Origin: a virus
Virus record (IMG/VR): IMGVR_UViG_3300024264_000156
Location: 1-25,700 of that record
DNA: 25,700 nt
Strand: one strand, 5' to 3'
A program made the translations under genes and the position numbers. Shown piece after piece: positions 7,685 through 15,111 of this stretch; position 1 is the first letter of the stretch; every line of letters starts with the position of its first letter. The notes beneath the pieces were generated by a model. It made no database searches. It had not been told where the DNA came from and saw only the letters and a list, made by a program, of their open reading frames with translations.

Positions 7685-9427
7685 ATGAGTTGGAAAAAGT
7701 ACTTTAACCCTGTTCCAACAGGGGATAACCCGAGCGGAAATTACTCACCCATGGGAGGTCCTCGCAGCGGAAATAATCCGGGTCCTGCACGTTCTAATTA
7801 CTCATCGTATTTGCCAGATGTGTATGTGGGATCACCAAATCGTGTAGAAAGATACGGCCAATACAACACAATGGATTTAGATTCAGAAGTAAATGCTGCC
7901 CTTGATATATTAGGTGAATTTTGTTCTCAAAAAAATGAACAAAATGAAACACCCTTTATTACTAGTTTCAAATCAAAGGCAACTAATACAGAAATAACAA
8001 TTATACAACAGTACCTACAGCAGTGGTGCAAATTGCAAGAGTTCGAAACTAAAATGTTTCGTATTTTACGCAATACATTTAAATATGGCGATACATTTTT
8101 TGTAAAAGATCCAGAAACTAAGCGTTGGTTTTATGTCGATCCTGCAAACGTAACACGCATTATTGTAAACGAAAGTGAAGGTAAAAAGCCTGAACAGTAT
8201 GTTATTAAAAACTTTAATTTAAATTTTGCAGACGGTGTTGCAACTACACCTTATGAAACAAACGGAAATATCACTGGCGGCGGCAGCGGACATTTAACTG
8301 GCGGCGTTCGCGGAATGGTAGGACAACCTCAGCAGTCAATGTCGGGCAGTAGGTTTATGACAGAAGAACGCGAAGTTGCTATTGATGCAGAACATGTTAT
8401 ACATTTAAGTTTATCTGAAGGATTAGACAGCAATTACCCGTTTGGTAATTCATTATTAGAAACTATATTCAAAGTCTACAAGCAAAAAGAATTGCTCGAA
8501 GACGCAATTATTATCTATCGTGTGCAGCGAGCTCCTGAACGTAGAGTGTTTTATGTAGACGTTGGTAATATGCCAAGTCACTTGGCAATGCAGTTTGTCG
8601 AAAGGGTAAAAACTGAGATACATCAGAGACGCATACCGAGTTCGACAGGAGGTGGCACGAATGTCATAGACAGTTCCTACAATCCGTTGAGCATCAACGA
8701 AGACTACTTCTTCCCGCAAACTGCTGAAGGGAGAGGATCAAAAGTTGAAACACTGCCAGGCGGCACTAACCTAGGTGAAATTGACGACTTACGTTATTTT
8801 ACTAACAAGCTAGTACGCGGTCTCCGAATTCCTTCATCATACCTTCCTACTGGAGCGGACGACAGTGCTAGTCAATATAATGACGGTAGAGTAGGCACTG
8901 CTTACATTCAAGAGCTACGATTCAACAAATATTGCGAACGTTTACAAAATTTGTTAACTAGAGATTTTGATCAAGAGTTTAAACGCTACTTACTTGAAAA
9001 GGGTGTAAACATTGACACAGCAATGTTTGATCTTAAATTTCAACCACCGCAAAACTTTGCAAGTTATCGTCAAGCAGAAATTGACAATGCTCGTGTACCA
9101 ACATACACACAAATGAGTGCTATTCCTTATATTTCAAATCGCTTTGCAATGAAACGTTTCCTAGGAATGTCCGACGAAGAACTTGCTGAAAATGAACGTT
9201 TGTGGCGAGAAGAAAATGAGGAAACTCTTACTCCAGCACCTGATGATGCTGCTGGCGAATTACGCGGCGCTGGCATAAGCGGTGCCGGTATAGAAGCCGA
9301 CATAAGTGACATGGAAACAGAAGCCCCAGGAGAAGCAGCACCAGTTGATGGCGGCGAAGGTGCTCCGCCTGATACTACTACAGGAGCAGACATCGGTGCA
9401 GGCGCTGCTACTGAGCAACCTGTATAA
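7685..9427 (+). CDS. 20: Portal vertex protein of head (T4 gp20-like)
   Basis: The product has 580 residues (T4 gp20 is 524). It forms the dodecameric portal that starts prohead assembly and is the DNA channel for packaging and ejection. The Gly/Pro/Asn-rich N-terminus is followed by the diagnostic MDLDSEVNAALDILGEFC (about 62-79). Later family blocks include YRVQRAPERRVFYVDVG, YFFPQTAEGRGSKVETLPGG, and GLRIPSSYLPTG with DDSASQYNDGRVG. The last 60 residues are an acidic Gly/Ala/Pro-rich tail, probably disordered. The start ATG follows AGGATAAAAT, 11 bases after the previous stop. The stop TAA lies inside the late promoter core at 9423. Confident call by family motifs. Confidence 0.95.
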   Translation: MSWKKYFNPVPTGDNPSGNYSPMGGPRSGNNPGPARSNYSSYLPDVYVGSPNRVERYGQYNTMDLDSEVNAALDILGEFCSQKNEQNETPFITSFKSKATNTEITIIQQYLQQWCKLQEFETKMFRILRNTFKYGDTFFVKDPETKRWFYVDPANVTRIIVNESEGKKPEQYVIKNFNLNFADGVATTPYETNGNITGGGSGHLTGGVRGMVGQPQQSMSGSRFMTEEREVAIDAEHVIHLSLSEGLDSNYPFGNSLLETIFKVYKQKELLEDAIIIYRVQRAPERRVFYVDVGNMPSHLAMQFVERVKTEIHQRRIPSSTGGGTNVIDSSYNPLSINEDYFFPQTAEGRGSKVETLPGGTNLGEIDDLRYFTNKLVRGLRIPSSYLPTGADDSASQYNDGRVGTAYIQELRFNKYCERLQNLLTRDFDQEFKRYLLEKGVNIDTAMFDLKFQPPQNFASYRQAEIDNARVPTYTQMSAIPYISNRFAMKRFLGMSDEELAENERLWREENEETLTPAPDDAAGELRGAGISGAGIEADISDMETEAPGEAAPVDGGEGAPPDTTTGADIGAGAATEQPV

Positions 9428-9430
9428 ATA
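9423..9430 (+). promoter_or_regulatory. Late promoter overlapping the gp20 stop codon
   Basis: TATAAATA followed by CT. The gp20 stop codon TAA (9425-9427) is part of the element. The next ATG is only 5 bases downstream (9436), so a transcript starting at the usual late-promoter distance would begin at or near that codon. It may mainly serve the gene at 9680, or give a leaderless message. Confidence 0.5.
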
Positions 9431-9435
9431 CTATT

Positions 9436-9675
9436 ATGATATTACGTGAGCTATTTTATTTCGACAAAGAAACAGTTGAACCTATAGAAGACTATAGTTA
9501 TGAACCAGAATACGACGACAGTCCTGTAGAGTTTTCTGATACACGTAAAACTAAACTTTCTCTTAGACAAATTAATCGTGCTCGTAAAGCTAGCGAACTA
9601 CACAAGAAAGAACAGGTTAAAGAACTAGACTTTGTTCGTCAAATGTACGGGATACCATCTGAACCAGAGGTATAA
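9436..9675 (+). CDS. Small conserved-type protein between gp20 and prohead genes
   Basis: The product has 79 residues, beginning MILRELFYFDKETVEP. An acidic N-terminal half (Glu/Asp/Tyr-rich, 14-35) is followed by a basic helical half (DTRKTKLSLRQINRARK), ending GIPSEPEV. T4 has the small prohead core protein gp67 (80 residues) at this position. Length and location agree, but I see no decisive sequence likeness, so the link is positional only. No Shine-Dalgarno sequence is visible before the ATG, which sits directly after a late promoter core. Translation may depend on coupling to gp20, whose stop is 8 bases upstream. Confidence 0.75.
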   Translation: MILRELFYFDKETVEPIEDYSYEPEYDDSPVEFSDTRKTKLSLRQINRARKASELHKKEQVKELDFVRQMYGIPSEPEV

Positions 9676-9679
9676 TGTT

Positions 9680-10507
9680 TTGTCAAAAATAGATAAGTCC
9701 CAACTATCAAAATCTGAATGGCACAAACTACGAGAACTTCGTAGAACAGAAAAAGAATTAATAAAAAAAGAAAAGCTTAAAGAAAGTAAGAAGTTAGCAC
9801 AAGCTTTAGGAACTCCTTCGCAAAAAAAAAATGTTCCTGACGAAATCCCGCAAACAAAAGTACAAAAAATAACAAAAACAAACTCTGCAATAATCTCCCC
9901 AGTTAAAAGTAACGGCGTAGCATTTGTGCTTGGGAACGGTACTAGTAGATCAGCCATTGAACCAGAATGGCTTAGACCTTACGGTAAAATCTATGGTTGT
10001 AATGCGTTGTATAGATCATTTGACCCAGACTATCTAATAGCTGTTGACGTAAAAATGATGTTAGAAATAAACAAAGCTGCATACCAACAAAAAAACCCTA
10101 ACGTATGGACCAACCCGAATAGATCCTATTCTAAATTTAAAGGATTTAATTATTTTAATCCAGCAAAAGGGTGGAGTAGCGGACCTACTGCATTATGGTT
10201 AGCTAGTCAGCATACTTATGAAACTATCTATATTTTAGGATTTGATTACAGAGGACTGTCCGAAGGACAAAAAGTTAATAACATTTACGCAGATACTCCT
10301 AACTATAAAAAATCTTCAGACAGTGCAACGTTTTTTGGTAATTGGCTGCGTCAAACTGCGTCTACAATGCAAAAACACACAGGAATTAACTATGTTAGAG
10401 TAATAGCACCAGATAACTATAGTCCTCCAGAGCTAAATAAAATTGAAAACTATAGCTCGATCACTATTGATGAGTTTCAAATACAATTCGGTTTCCCACC
10501 AAAATAG
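9680..10507 (+). CDS. Putative sialyltransferase/DUF115-like protein
   Basis: The product has 275 residues from a TTG start. The N-terminal 70 residues are a charged helix (KLRELRRTEKELIKKEK). The rest resembles a Rossmann-type domain. It begins VAFVLGNGTSRSAI (about 82-95), then YGKIYGCNALYRSF and PDYLIAVDVKM, and later YETIYILGFDYRG (about 180-192). The GNGxS start, the N-[AQ]-L/F-Y block and the IYxxGxD block match in order what I know of GT42 sialyltransferases (Campylobacter CstII) and DUF115-type proteins. No function in T4-like phages is known to me. The TTG at 9680 is chosen because AGAGGT lies 8 bases upstream. The ATG at 9632 would overlap the previous gene by 44 bases and has no such site. 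A hairpin terminator follows. Confidence 0.7.
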   Translation: MSKIDKSQLSKSEWHKLRELRRTEKELIKKEKLKESKKLAQALGTPSQKKNVPDEIPQTKVQKITKTNSAIISPVKSNGVAFVLGNGTSRSAIEPEWLRPYGKIYGCNALYRSFDPDYLIAVDVKMMLEINKAAYQQKNPNVWTNPNRSYSKFKGFNYFNPAKGWSSGPTALWLASQHTYETIYILGFDYRGLSEGQKVNNIYADTPNYKKSSDSATFFGNWLRQTASTMQKHTGINYVRVIAPDNYSPPELNKIENYSSITIDEFQIQFGFPPK

Positions 10508-10535
10508 GCAAAAAGTATCGTTTTTGCCCCCTTTT
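10507..10535 (+). terminator. Hairpin terminator after the portal unit
   Basis: GGCAAAAA (10507-10514) pairs perfectly with TTTTTGCC (10521-10528) around GTATCG. A short CCCCTTTT follows, so the T-run is weak. It starts in the stop codon of the preceding gene and lies just before the promoter of the head unit. This supports a transcription boundary. Confidence 0.6.
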
Positions 10536-10556
10536 CGTATATAATCTAAACATATA

Positions 10557-10564
10557 TATAAATA
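10557..10564 (+). promoter_or_regulatory. Late promoter for prohead/capsid unit
   Basis: TATAAATA, 51 bases before the ATG at 10616. It opens the unit of the acidic core protein, gp21, gp22 and gp23, which ends at the terminator at 14513-14544. A TATAAT hexamer lies just upstream (10540-10545), without a -35 box at the right distance. Confidence 0.75.
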
Positions 10565-10615
10565 ATAATGACAGCCTTACCATAGGTAACCAATCATTTA
10601 TAGGAGAATTTAAAA

Positions 10616-11557
10616 ATGGCTAATAAATTTGAAGAAATGCTAGAGCGTCTCATTAACGAGGACCGTGATGGCGCAGAAGAATTATTTCATGAGATTGTTG
10701 TAGAGAAGTCACGCGACATATACGAGTCACTACTTGAAAATGATCTTGAAGAAGAAGAAGTTGAAGAAGCAGAAAAATGCGACGACGACGAAGAAGTTGA
10801 TGAAGCAACAGACGAAGAAGTTGATGAGTCAGACGAAGACCTAGACGAAGCTACTAACGAAGACGACGACGAAGAAGTTGAAGAAGGTTTTGACCTAGAC
10901 GAGTTTGAAGTTGAAGCTGACCCAATGGACGACATGGGCGGAGATCCTGCAGATGATATGATGGGTGACATCGAAGCAGATGCAGACGACGAAGATAAAG
11001 GCGATGACGAAGAAATAGAAGACAGAGTTGTTGACCTAGAAGACGCACTAGACGACCTAAAAGCAGAATTTGAAAAAATGATGTCTGACGATGATGGCGA
11101 AGAAGAGCCAGAAATGGACATGGACATGGACATGGATGACGAAGGCGACGATGATGATGAAGCTGAAGAAGCATTTCAATTCGAAGCTGAAGACGAAGAC
11201 GAAGAAACAGAAGAGTCTGCTGCTCCAAAAACTGATACTGAGCAGATGCGTGAATACGTAGAAAAAATTGCAGGTGGACACGGCGCTGAGTCAAAAGGCA
11301 AAGCTGAAACTGCTGACAACAAAACTTCTCCAGTAGCAGGTGCTAATGATATGGGCGGTGACGCTAGCAACTTAGTACAAGGCGGAGAAGAAACTGGCGG
11401 AAAAGCTGATTCTGCTAAAGAAGAAAATGCTGGTAATGTAAATGTACCAGGTGGCAAAGCTGGAAAATCAATGAAAGCTATGCCAAAAGGCCACGGCGCT
11501 GAAAAGAAAGGCGCAGGCGAAACTGCTGCTAATAAGAAATCAACACTTGGCAGTTAA
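10616..11557 (+). CDS. Highly acidic prohead core protein (T4 gp68-like position)
   Basis: The product has 313 residues. The N-terminal 45 are a helical domain (EELFHEIVVEKSRDIYESLL), whose layout recalls T4 gp68. Residues about 46-215 are almost entirely Asp/Glu with a Met-Asp repeat (MDMDMDMDD, encoded by ATGGAC repeats at 11114-11137). The C-terminal 95 are Gly/Lys/Asn-rich and contain two related blocks, GHGAESKGKAET and GHGAEKKGAGET. T4 has the core proteins gp67 and gp68 between gp20 and gp21, and acidic core proteins fill the prohead before DNA entry. The role is inferred from position, the N-terminal likeness and composition. T4 gp68 is only about 141 residues. The start has AGGAG 10 bases upstream. 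Confidence 0.75.
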   Translation: MANKFEEMLERLINEDRDGAEELFHEIVVEKSRDIYESLLENDLEEEEVEEAEKCDDDEEVDEATDEEVDESDEDLDEATNEDDDEEVEEGFDLDEFEVEADPMDDMGGDPADDMMGDIEADADDEDKGDDEEIEDRVVDLEDALDDLKAEFEKMMSDDDGEEEPEMDMDMDMDDEGDDDDEAEEAFQFEAEDEDEETEESAAPKTDTEQMREYVEKIAGGHGAESKGKAETADNKTSPVAGANDMGGDASNLVQGGEETGGKADSAKEENAGNVNVPGGKAGKSMKAMPKGHGAEKKGAGETAANKKSTLGS

Positions 11558-11572
11558 TTAAGGGAAGTTTGA

Positions 11573-12199
11573 ATGAGTAATTTTTTAAGAGAGCATTTGA
11601 CGTTCGACAGAGCTCAGATAGTTATAGAAAATGCTAACGAAGGCAAAGACCTTTATATGAAAGGTATTTGCATACAAGGAGGCGTCCGCAACGCTAATCA
11701 GCGAGTGTATCCTGTAAATGAAATAGGCAGGGCTGTCAAAACTCTCAATGATCAGATAAGCGGAGGATACAGTGTTCTCGGAGAAGTTGATCATCCAGAC
11801 GGACTTAATATCAATATAGATCGTGTAAGCCATATGATTACAGAAATGTGGATGGATGGCGATAACGGTTACGGAAAGTTGAAAGTTTTACCAACCCCTA
11901 TGGGGCAACTAGTTAAAACGATGCTTGAGGCAGGCGTTAAATTAGGTGTTTCATCTAGGGGTTCAGGTAATGTTAGCGAAAGCGGCAACGGCGAAGTAAG
12001 TGATTTTGAAATCATTACTGTAGACGTTGTTGCCCAACCCAGTGCTCCGGGGGCGTATCCTACGCCGATCTACGAGCATCTAATGAATGCCCGTGGGGGG
12101 TATAAGGCATACGAACTAGCACAGGCAACAAAACACGACGATAAGGCACAGAAATATCTTAAGGAATCGCTGATTAATATAATCAGCAAGCTCCGATAA
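11573..12199 (+). CDS. 21: Prohead core protein protease (T4 gp21-like)
   Basis: The product has 208 residues, close to the family length. It is a serine protease that sits in the prohead core and cleaves scaffold and capsid proteins before packaging. The catalytic His lies in LGEVDHPDG (His74) and the catalytic Ser in LGVSSRGSG (Ser127 or Ser128), matching HPP and GVSSRG in T4 gp21. The family block VDVVAQPSAPGAYPTPI follows (150-166). The C-terminal 35 residues are helical and charged. It lies 15 bases after the acidic core gene and 14 before gp22. Start ATG at 11573 with GGGAAG upstream. Confidence 0.95.
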   Translation: MSNFLREHLTFDRAQIVIENANEGKDLYMKGICIQGGVRNANQRVYPVNEIGRAVKTLNDQISGGYSVLGEVDHPDGLNINIDRVSHMITEMWMDGDNGYGKLKVLPTPMGQLVKTMLEAGVKLGVSSRGSGNVSESGNGEVSDFEIITVDVVAQPSAPGAYPTPIYEHLMNARGGYKAYELAQATKHDDKAQKYLKESLINIISKLR

Positions 12200-12213
12200 C
12201 GAAGGAGAAAAAT

Positions 12214-13317
12214 ATGTTGGATGCACTAAAAACACTTTTTGAGAATGATGTAGTTTCTGGAGAAGTACGTGCTGAAATTGAAGAAGCATGGAACGCAAAG
12301 ATCAAAGAGAATAAACAGCAAGTAACTGCTGAGCTCCGCGAAGAATTTGCACAAAAGTACGAACACGACAAGTCAACAATGGTTGAAGCCATTGATTTAC
12401 TTGTTTCTGAGCAACTTCAATCAGAAATTGCTGAGTTTGCAGAGGACCGCAAACAACTAGCAGAAGCAAAAGCAAAATATGCAGTAGCAATGCGTGAAAA
12501 CGCAGACCTAATGAAGAATTTTGTTCTTGATCAACTAGGCAATGAAATTTCTGAACTACATGAAGACCAAAAAGCAGTAGCAGGCAAGTTTGCACAGCTT
12601 GAGGAATTTGTTGTAGAAGCACTTGCAAAAGAAATTGCAGAATTTTATGATGATAAGAAAGATTTAGCAGAAACAAAAGTACGTTTAGTACGTGAAGCTA
12701 AAGAACATTTTGTTAAAGTTAAAACAAACTTTATTCAAAAGAGTGCTGCACTAGTGTCTGAAACAGTTGAAAAGACTCTTAACAGAGAAATTGGTCAATT
12801 GCAAGAAGACATTGAAGAAGCACGTAGAAATGATTTTGGAAGAAAATTATTTGAAGCATTTGCAACTGAATATTCAAATAGCTATCTAAACGAAAAATCA
12901 GAAACAGCCAAACTTTTAAAAGTTGTTGCAACAAAAGATGCACAACTAGCAGAAGCAAAAACATTTGCAGTTAAGGCTAAGCAATTAGCAGAAGCTCAGA
13001 CAACTGAGAAGAAGCGTTTAGTTGAAGCAGCAGAAAGAAAAGATGTAATGAACGAGCTTATTGCACCACTAAGCAACAAGCAACGTGAAATTATGATAGA
13101 TTTACTGGAATCAGTACAGACAGACCGTTTGCAAAAACAGTTTGAAAAATATCTACCGGCAGTAATAGAAGACGGTAAAACTCCAGCAAAGCGAAAGGCA
13201 GCAATTACAGAAGGCAAAGAAATCACAGGCAACAGAGAAACACAAACAGTTAGTAGTAAGGCAGACGACAACAATGTAGTAGATATCCGTCGTTTAGCTG
13301 GAATTGGATTAAATTAA
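12214..13317 (+). CDS. 22: Prohead scaffold protein (T4 gp22-like)
   Basis: The product has 367 residues (T4 gp22 is about 269), nearly all charged alpha helix. It is the main scaffold that shapes the prohead and is degraded by gp21. About four related helical units are visible, each around the pattern L-x-x-E-I-x-E-x-x-x-D (near residues 68, 108, 138 and 189). The gp21-type recognition triplet LAE occurs four times (ending at Glu84, Glu153, Glu247 and Glu260), besides IAE and LVE. The C-terminus ends in NNVVDIRRLAGIGLN, which would contact the shell in T4. It starts after a strong GAAGGAG and lies between gp21 and gp23 as in T4. Confidence 0.9.
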   Translation: MLDALKTLFENDVVSGEVRAEIEEAWNAKIKENKQQVTAELREEFAQKYEHDKSTMVEAIDLLVSEQLQSEIAEFAEDRKQLAEAKAKYAVAMRENADLMKNFVLDQLGNEISELHEDQKAVAGKFAQLEEFVVEALAKEIAEFYDDKKDLAETKVRLVREAKEHFVKVKTNFIQKSAALVSETVEKTLNREIGQLQEDIEEARRNDFGRKLFEAFATEYSNSYLNEKSETAKLLKVVATKDAQLAEAKTFAVKAKQLAEAQTTEKKRLVEAAERKDVMNELIAPLSNKQREIMIDLLESVQTDRLQKQFEKYLPAVIEDGKTPAKRKAAITEGKEITGNRETQTVSSKADDNNVVDIRRLAGIGLN

Positions 13318-13327
13318 GGAGAAAATT

Positions 13328-14491
13328 ATGTCAGAACTACTAGAAAGTCGCTGGCAGGAGACCAAGAGTGCCCTTCTTGAAGGCCTACAAGGAAACAAGA
13401 AATCAGTAATGGCTGCAACACTTGAAAATACTAAGCAGTATCTTTCAGAAGCAGCTACTTCGGGTGCCACATCTGCCGGTAACGTAGCAACTTTAAACAG
13501 AGTAATTTTACCAGTTATTCGTCGTGTAATGCCAACGGTTATTGCAAACGAATTAGTTGGTGTACAACCAATGACTGGACCAGTTGGACAGATTCACACA
13601 TTGCGTGTTCGTTACGCAGATGCTGGAGAGTTTGCTGCTGGAACAGAAGCATTGAGCCCATTTGAAATTGCTCAAGGCTATTCAGCTAATTCTGCAAGCG
13701 GAACTGCAAAAGCTGCTGCTACAGCTGCTCTTGAAGGCCAAGCTGGTAAGAAGTTAAGCATTCAAATATTGAAGCAAACAGTCGAAGCTAAAACTCGTAA
13801 GCTCAGCGCACGTTGGACTTTTGAGTCAGCTCAAGACGCACAATCACAGCACGGTATTGATATCGAAGCTGAAATCATGGCAGCTCTTGCACAAGAGATC
13901 ACTGCTGAGATTGACCAAGAAGTATTAGGCAGCTTACGTTCGCTAGCTACTACTTCTGAAACGTACGACCAAGCTGCGGTATCAGGTACTGCTACATTTG
14001 TTGGTGACGAGCATGCTGCATTAGCTGTTCAAATCAACCGTGTTGCTAACTTGATTGCACAGCGTACACGTCGTGGTGCTGGTAACTGGGCAGTTGTTTC
14101 GCCATTCGCGTTAACAATTCTTCAGTCAGCAACTACTTCAGCGTTTGCTCGTACAACTGAAGGTACGTTTGAAGCTCCAACTAACACTAAGATGGTTGGT
14201 ACCTTAAACAACGCTATGCGTGTATACGTTGACAGCTATGCTGGCGATGACGCAGTAGTACTTGTTGGTTACAAAGGTTCAAGCGAATCAGATGCAGCAG
14301 CATTCTACTGCCCATATATTCCATTAATGAGCAGCGGTGTTGTACTAGATCCAGCAACATTCGAGCCAGTCGTATCATTTATGACACGTTATGGTTACGT
14401 TGAGCTTTCTAACACTGCATCATCTTTAGGTAACGCAGGTGATTACTTAGGAGCAGTTGGCATTACAGACGGTAATGTAAGCTTCTCTTAA
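13328..14491 (+). CDS. 23: Major capsid protein (T4 gp23-like)
   Basis: The product has 387 residues, with the HK97-type fold expected of the family. Family blocks are VILPVIRRVMPTVIANELVG with PMTGPVG (about 58-85), YADAGEF, AKTRKLSARWTFESAQD (near 155-172), EITAEIDQEVL, and RTRRGAGNWAVVSPFALTIL (near 238-258). The N-terminal 41 residues are helical and end in the gp21-type site YLSE, followed by AATSG, so cleavage after Glu41 would leave about 346 residues. T4 gp23 has 521 residues, so this protein is short and probably lacks the T4 insertion domain. It has a strong AAGGAG site and is the last gene of the unit, directly before a strong terminator. Confidence 0.95.
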   Translation: MSELLESRWQETKSALLEGLQGNKKSVMAATLENTKQYLSEAATSGATSAGNVATLNRVILPVIRRVMPTVIANELVGVQPMTGPVGQIHTLRVRYADAGEFAAGTEALSPFEIAQGYSANSASGTAKAAATAALEGQAGKKLSIQILKQTVEAKTRKLSARWTFESAQDAQSQHGIDIEAEIMAALAQEITAEIDQEVLGSLRSLATTSETYDQAAVSGTATFVGDEHAALAVQINRVANLIAQRTRRGAGNWAVVSPFALTILQSATTSAFARTTEGTFEAPTNTKMVGTLNNAMRVYVDSYAGDDAVVLVGYKGSSESDAAAFYCPYIPLMSSGVVLDPATFEPVVSFMTRYGYVELSNTASSLGNAGDYLGAVGITDGNVSFS

Positions 14492-14512
14492 TTGTTACAT
14501 TAAAAAGCAATA

Positions 14513-14544
14513 AAAAAAATAGGACCTTCGGGTCCTATTTTTTT
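14513..14544 (+). terminator. Strong intrinsic terminator after gp23
   Basis: AAAAAAATAGGACC (14513-14526), loop TTCG, GGTCCTATTTTTTT (14531-14544). The 14-bp perfect stem with a UUCG tetraloop ends in seven T. The flanking A-run makes it symmetric, so it could also stop transcription on the other strand. Confidence 0.95.
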
Positions 14545-14560
14545 ATCTATAACTTTTTTT

Positions 14561-14568
14561 GATAAATA
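14561..14568 (+). promoter_or_regulatory. Late promoter variant for the appendage unit
   Basis: GATAAATA followed by CT, 17 bases after the gp23 terminator and 81 bases before the ATG at 14650. It shares ATAAATACT with the elements at 9423, 17385 and 22623. The first base differs from the T4 consensus. Confidence 0.65.
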
Positions 14569-14580
14569 CTTGTGTCTAAT

Positions 14581-14619
14581 AGCGAGCCGCAAGGCGGACT
14601 TATGCGGGCCCACCGCGTA
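14581..14619 (+). promoter_or_regulatory. GC-rich structured 5' leader
   Basis: In the leader between promoter and ATG, 28 of 40 bases (14581-14620) are G or C, in otherwise AT-rich DNA. Two hairpins can form: GCC-GCAA-GGC (14586-14595, GNRA-type loop) and TATGCGG-GCCCA-CCGCGTA (14601-14619, 7 bp with one G-T). An open GGAG site follows at 14639. The role is unknown. It could stabilise the message or be a regulatory fold. I do not recognise a known riboswitch. Confidence 0.5.
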
Positions 14620-14649
14620 GACCTAGAACGTCAAATAAGGAGAAAAACA

Positions 14650-15099
14650 ATGGGAAGACCAATTAATAAAAGATACTTCGGCAGACTAGCCGATGCAGAC
14701 GATGCACGTTTTGCACCGTTAAATGATACTTTTTTCAACATTGCTATCAATGTGCAAATTAGAGCAGAAGCCGAAACTGAATCAGGCTTGATACTACAAC
14801 AGCGCAGTCCTAATAAGTTTGTTGTTAACGATTTGAAAACCGGTACTGCTGTAAATGCAGATGGCACACAGCGTGACGGCACAGCAGGTACAGGGAATGT
14901 AGATACTTGTACATTAGTAGACAAAGCAGCAGGAGCACTGGGTGCTAACGAAATGTCTATTATGGGAACTACACCAACTGGCCAGGTAAGAATTAAAAAA
15001 CTATATAACAGAACTTGTAGAGACTTTGACAACAATCGTTATAAGTGGGTTACAGAAGATGACTCAACAGAAACTGTATTACGTCTAACAGCGATCTAA
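14650..15099 (+). CDS. Putative virion structural protein downstream of gp23
   Basis: The product has 149 residues, beginning MGRPINKRYFGRLAD. It is beta-rich and Thr/Gly-rich in the middle, with a basic motif RIKKLYNRTCRDF near the C-terminus. I recognise the opening MGRPINKRYFG as a type found in marine T4-like phages but know no function. The ATG at 14650 is chosen over the in-frame GTG at 14572 because AGGAGAAAAACA lies directly before it and the earlier start would place coding sequence in the structured leader. It is the first gene after a late promoter and has a 12-base gap to the next gene. Confidence 0.8.
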   Translation: MGRPINKRYFGRLADADDARFAPLNDTFFNIAINVQIRAEAETESGLILQQRSPNKFVVNDLKTGTAVNADGTQRDGTAGTGNVDTCTLVDKAAGALGANEMSIMGTTPTGQVRIKKLYNRTCRDFDNNRYKWVTEDDSTETVLRLTAI

Positions 15100-15111
15100 C
15101 AGGACTTATAA

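Noticed and set aside
9632-9679. ATG start at 9632 for the sialyltransferase-like gene
   Set aside because: It overlaps the previous gene by 44 bases without a ribosome site, while the in-frame TTG at 9680 has AGAGGT 8 bases upstream. This remains somewhat uncertain.
10687-11133. Ser-rich - strand frame and other frames opposite the acidic core protein
   Set aside because: GAC/GAA/GAT runs read backwards give Ser- and Leu-rich open frames. Composition explains them fully.
14572-14649. GTG start giving a 26-residue longer N-terminus for the gene at 14650
   Set aside because: No ribosome site precedes the GTG, it lies at the expected transcript start, and the ATG at 14650 has a strong AGGAG site. 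The GC-rich stretch is better explained as a leader.
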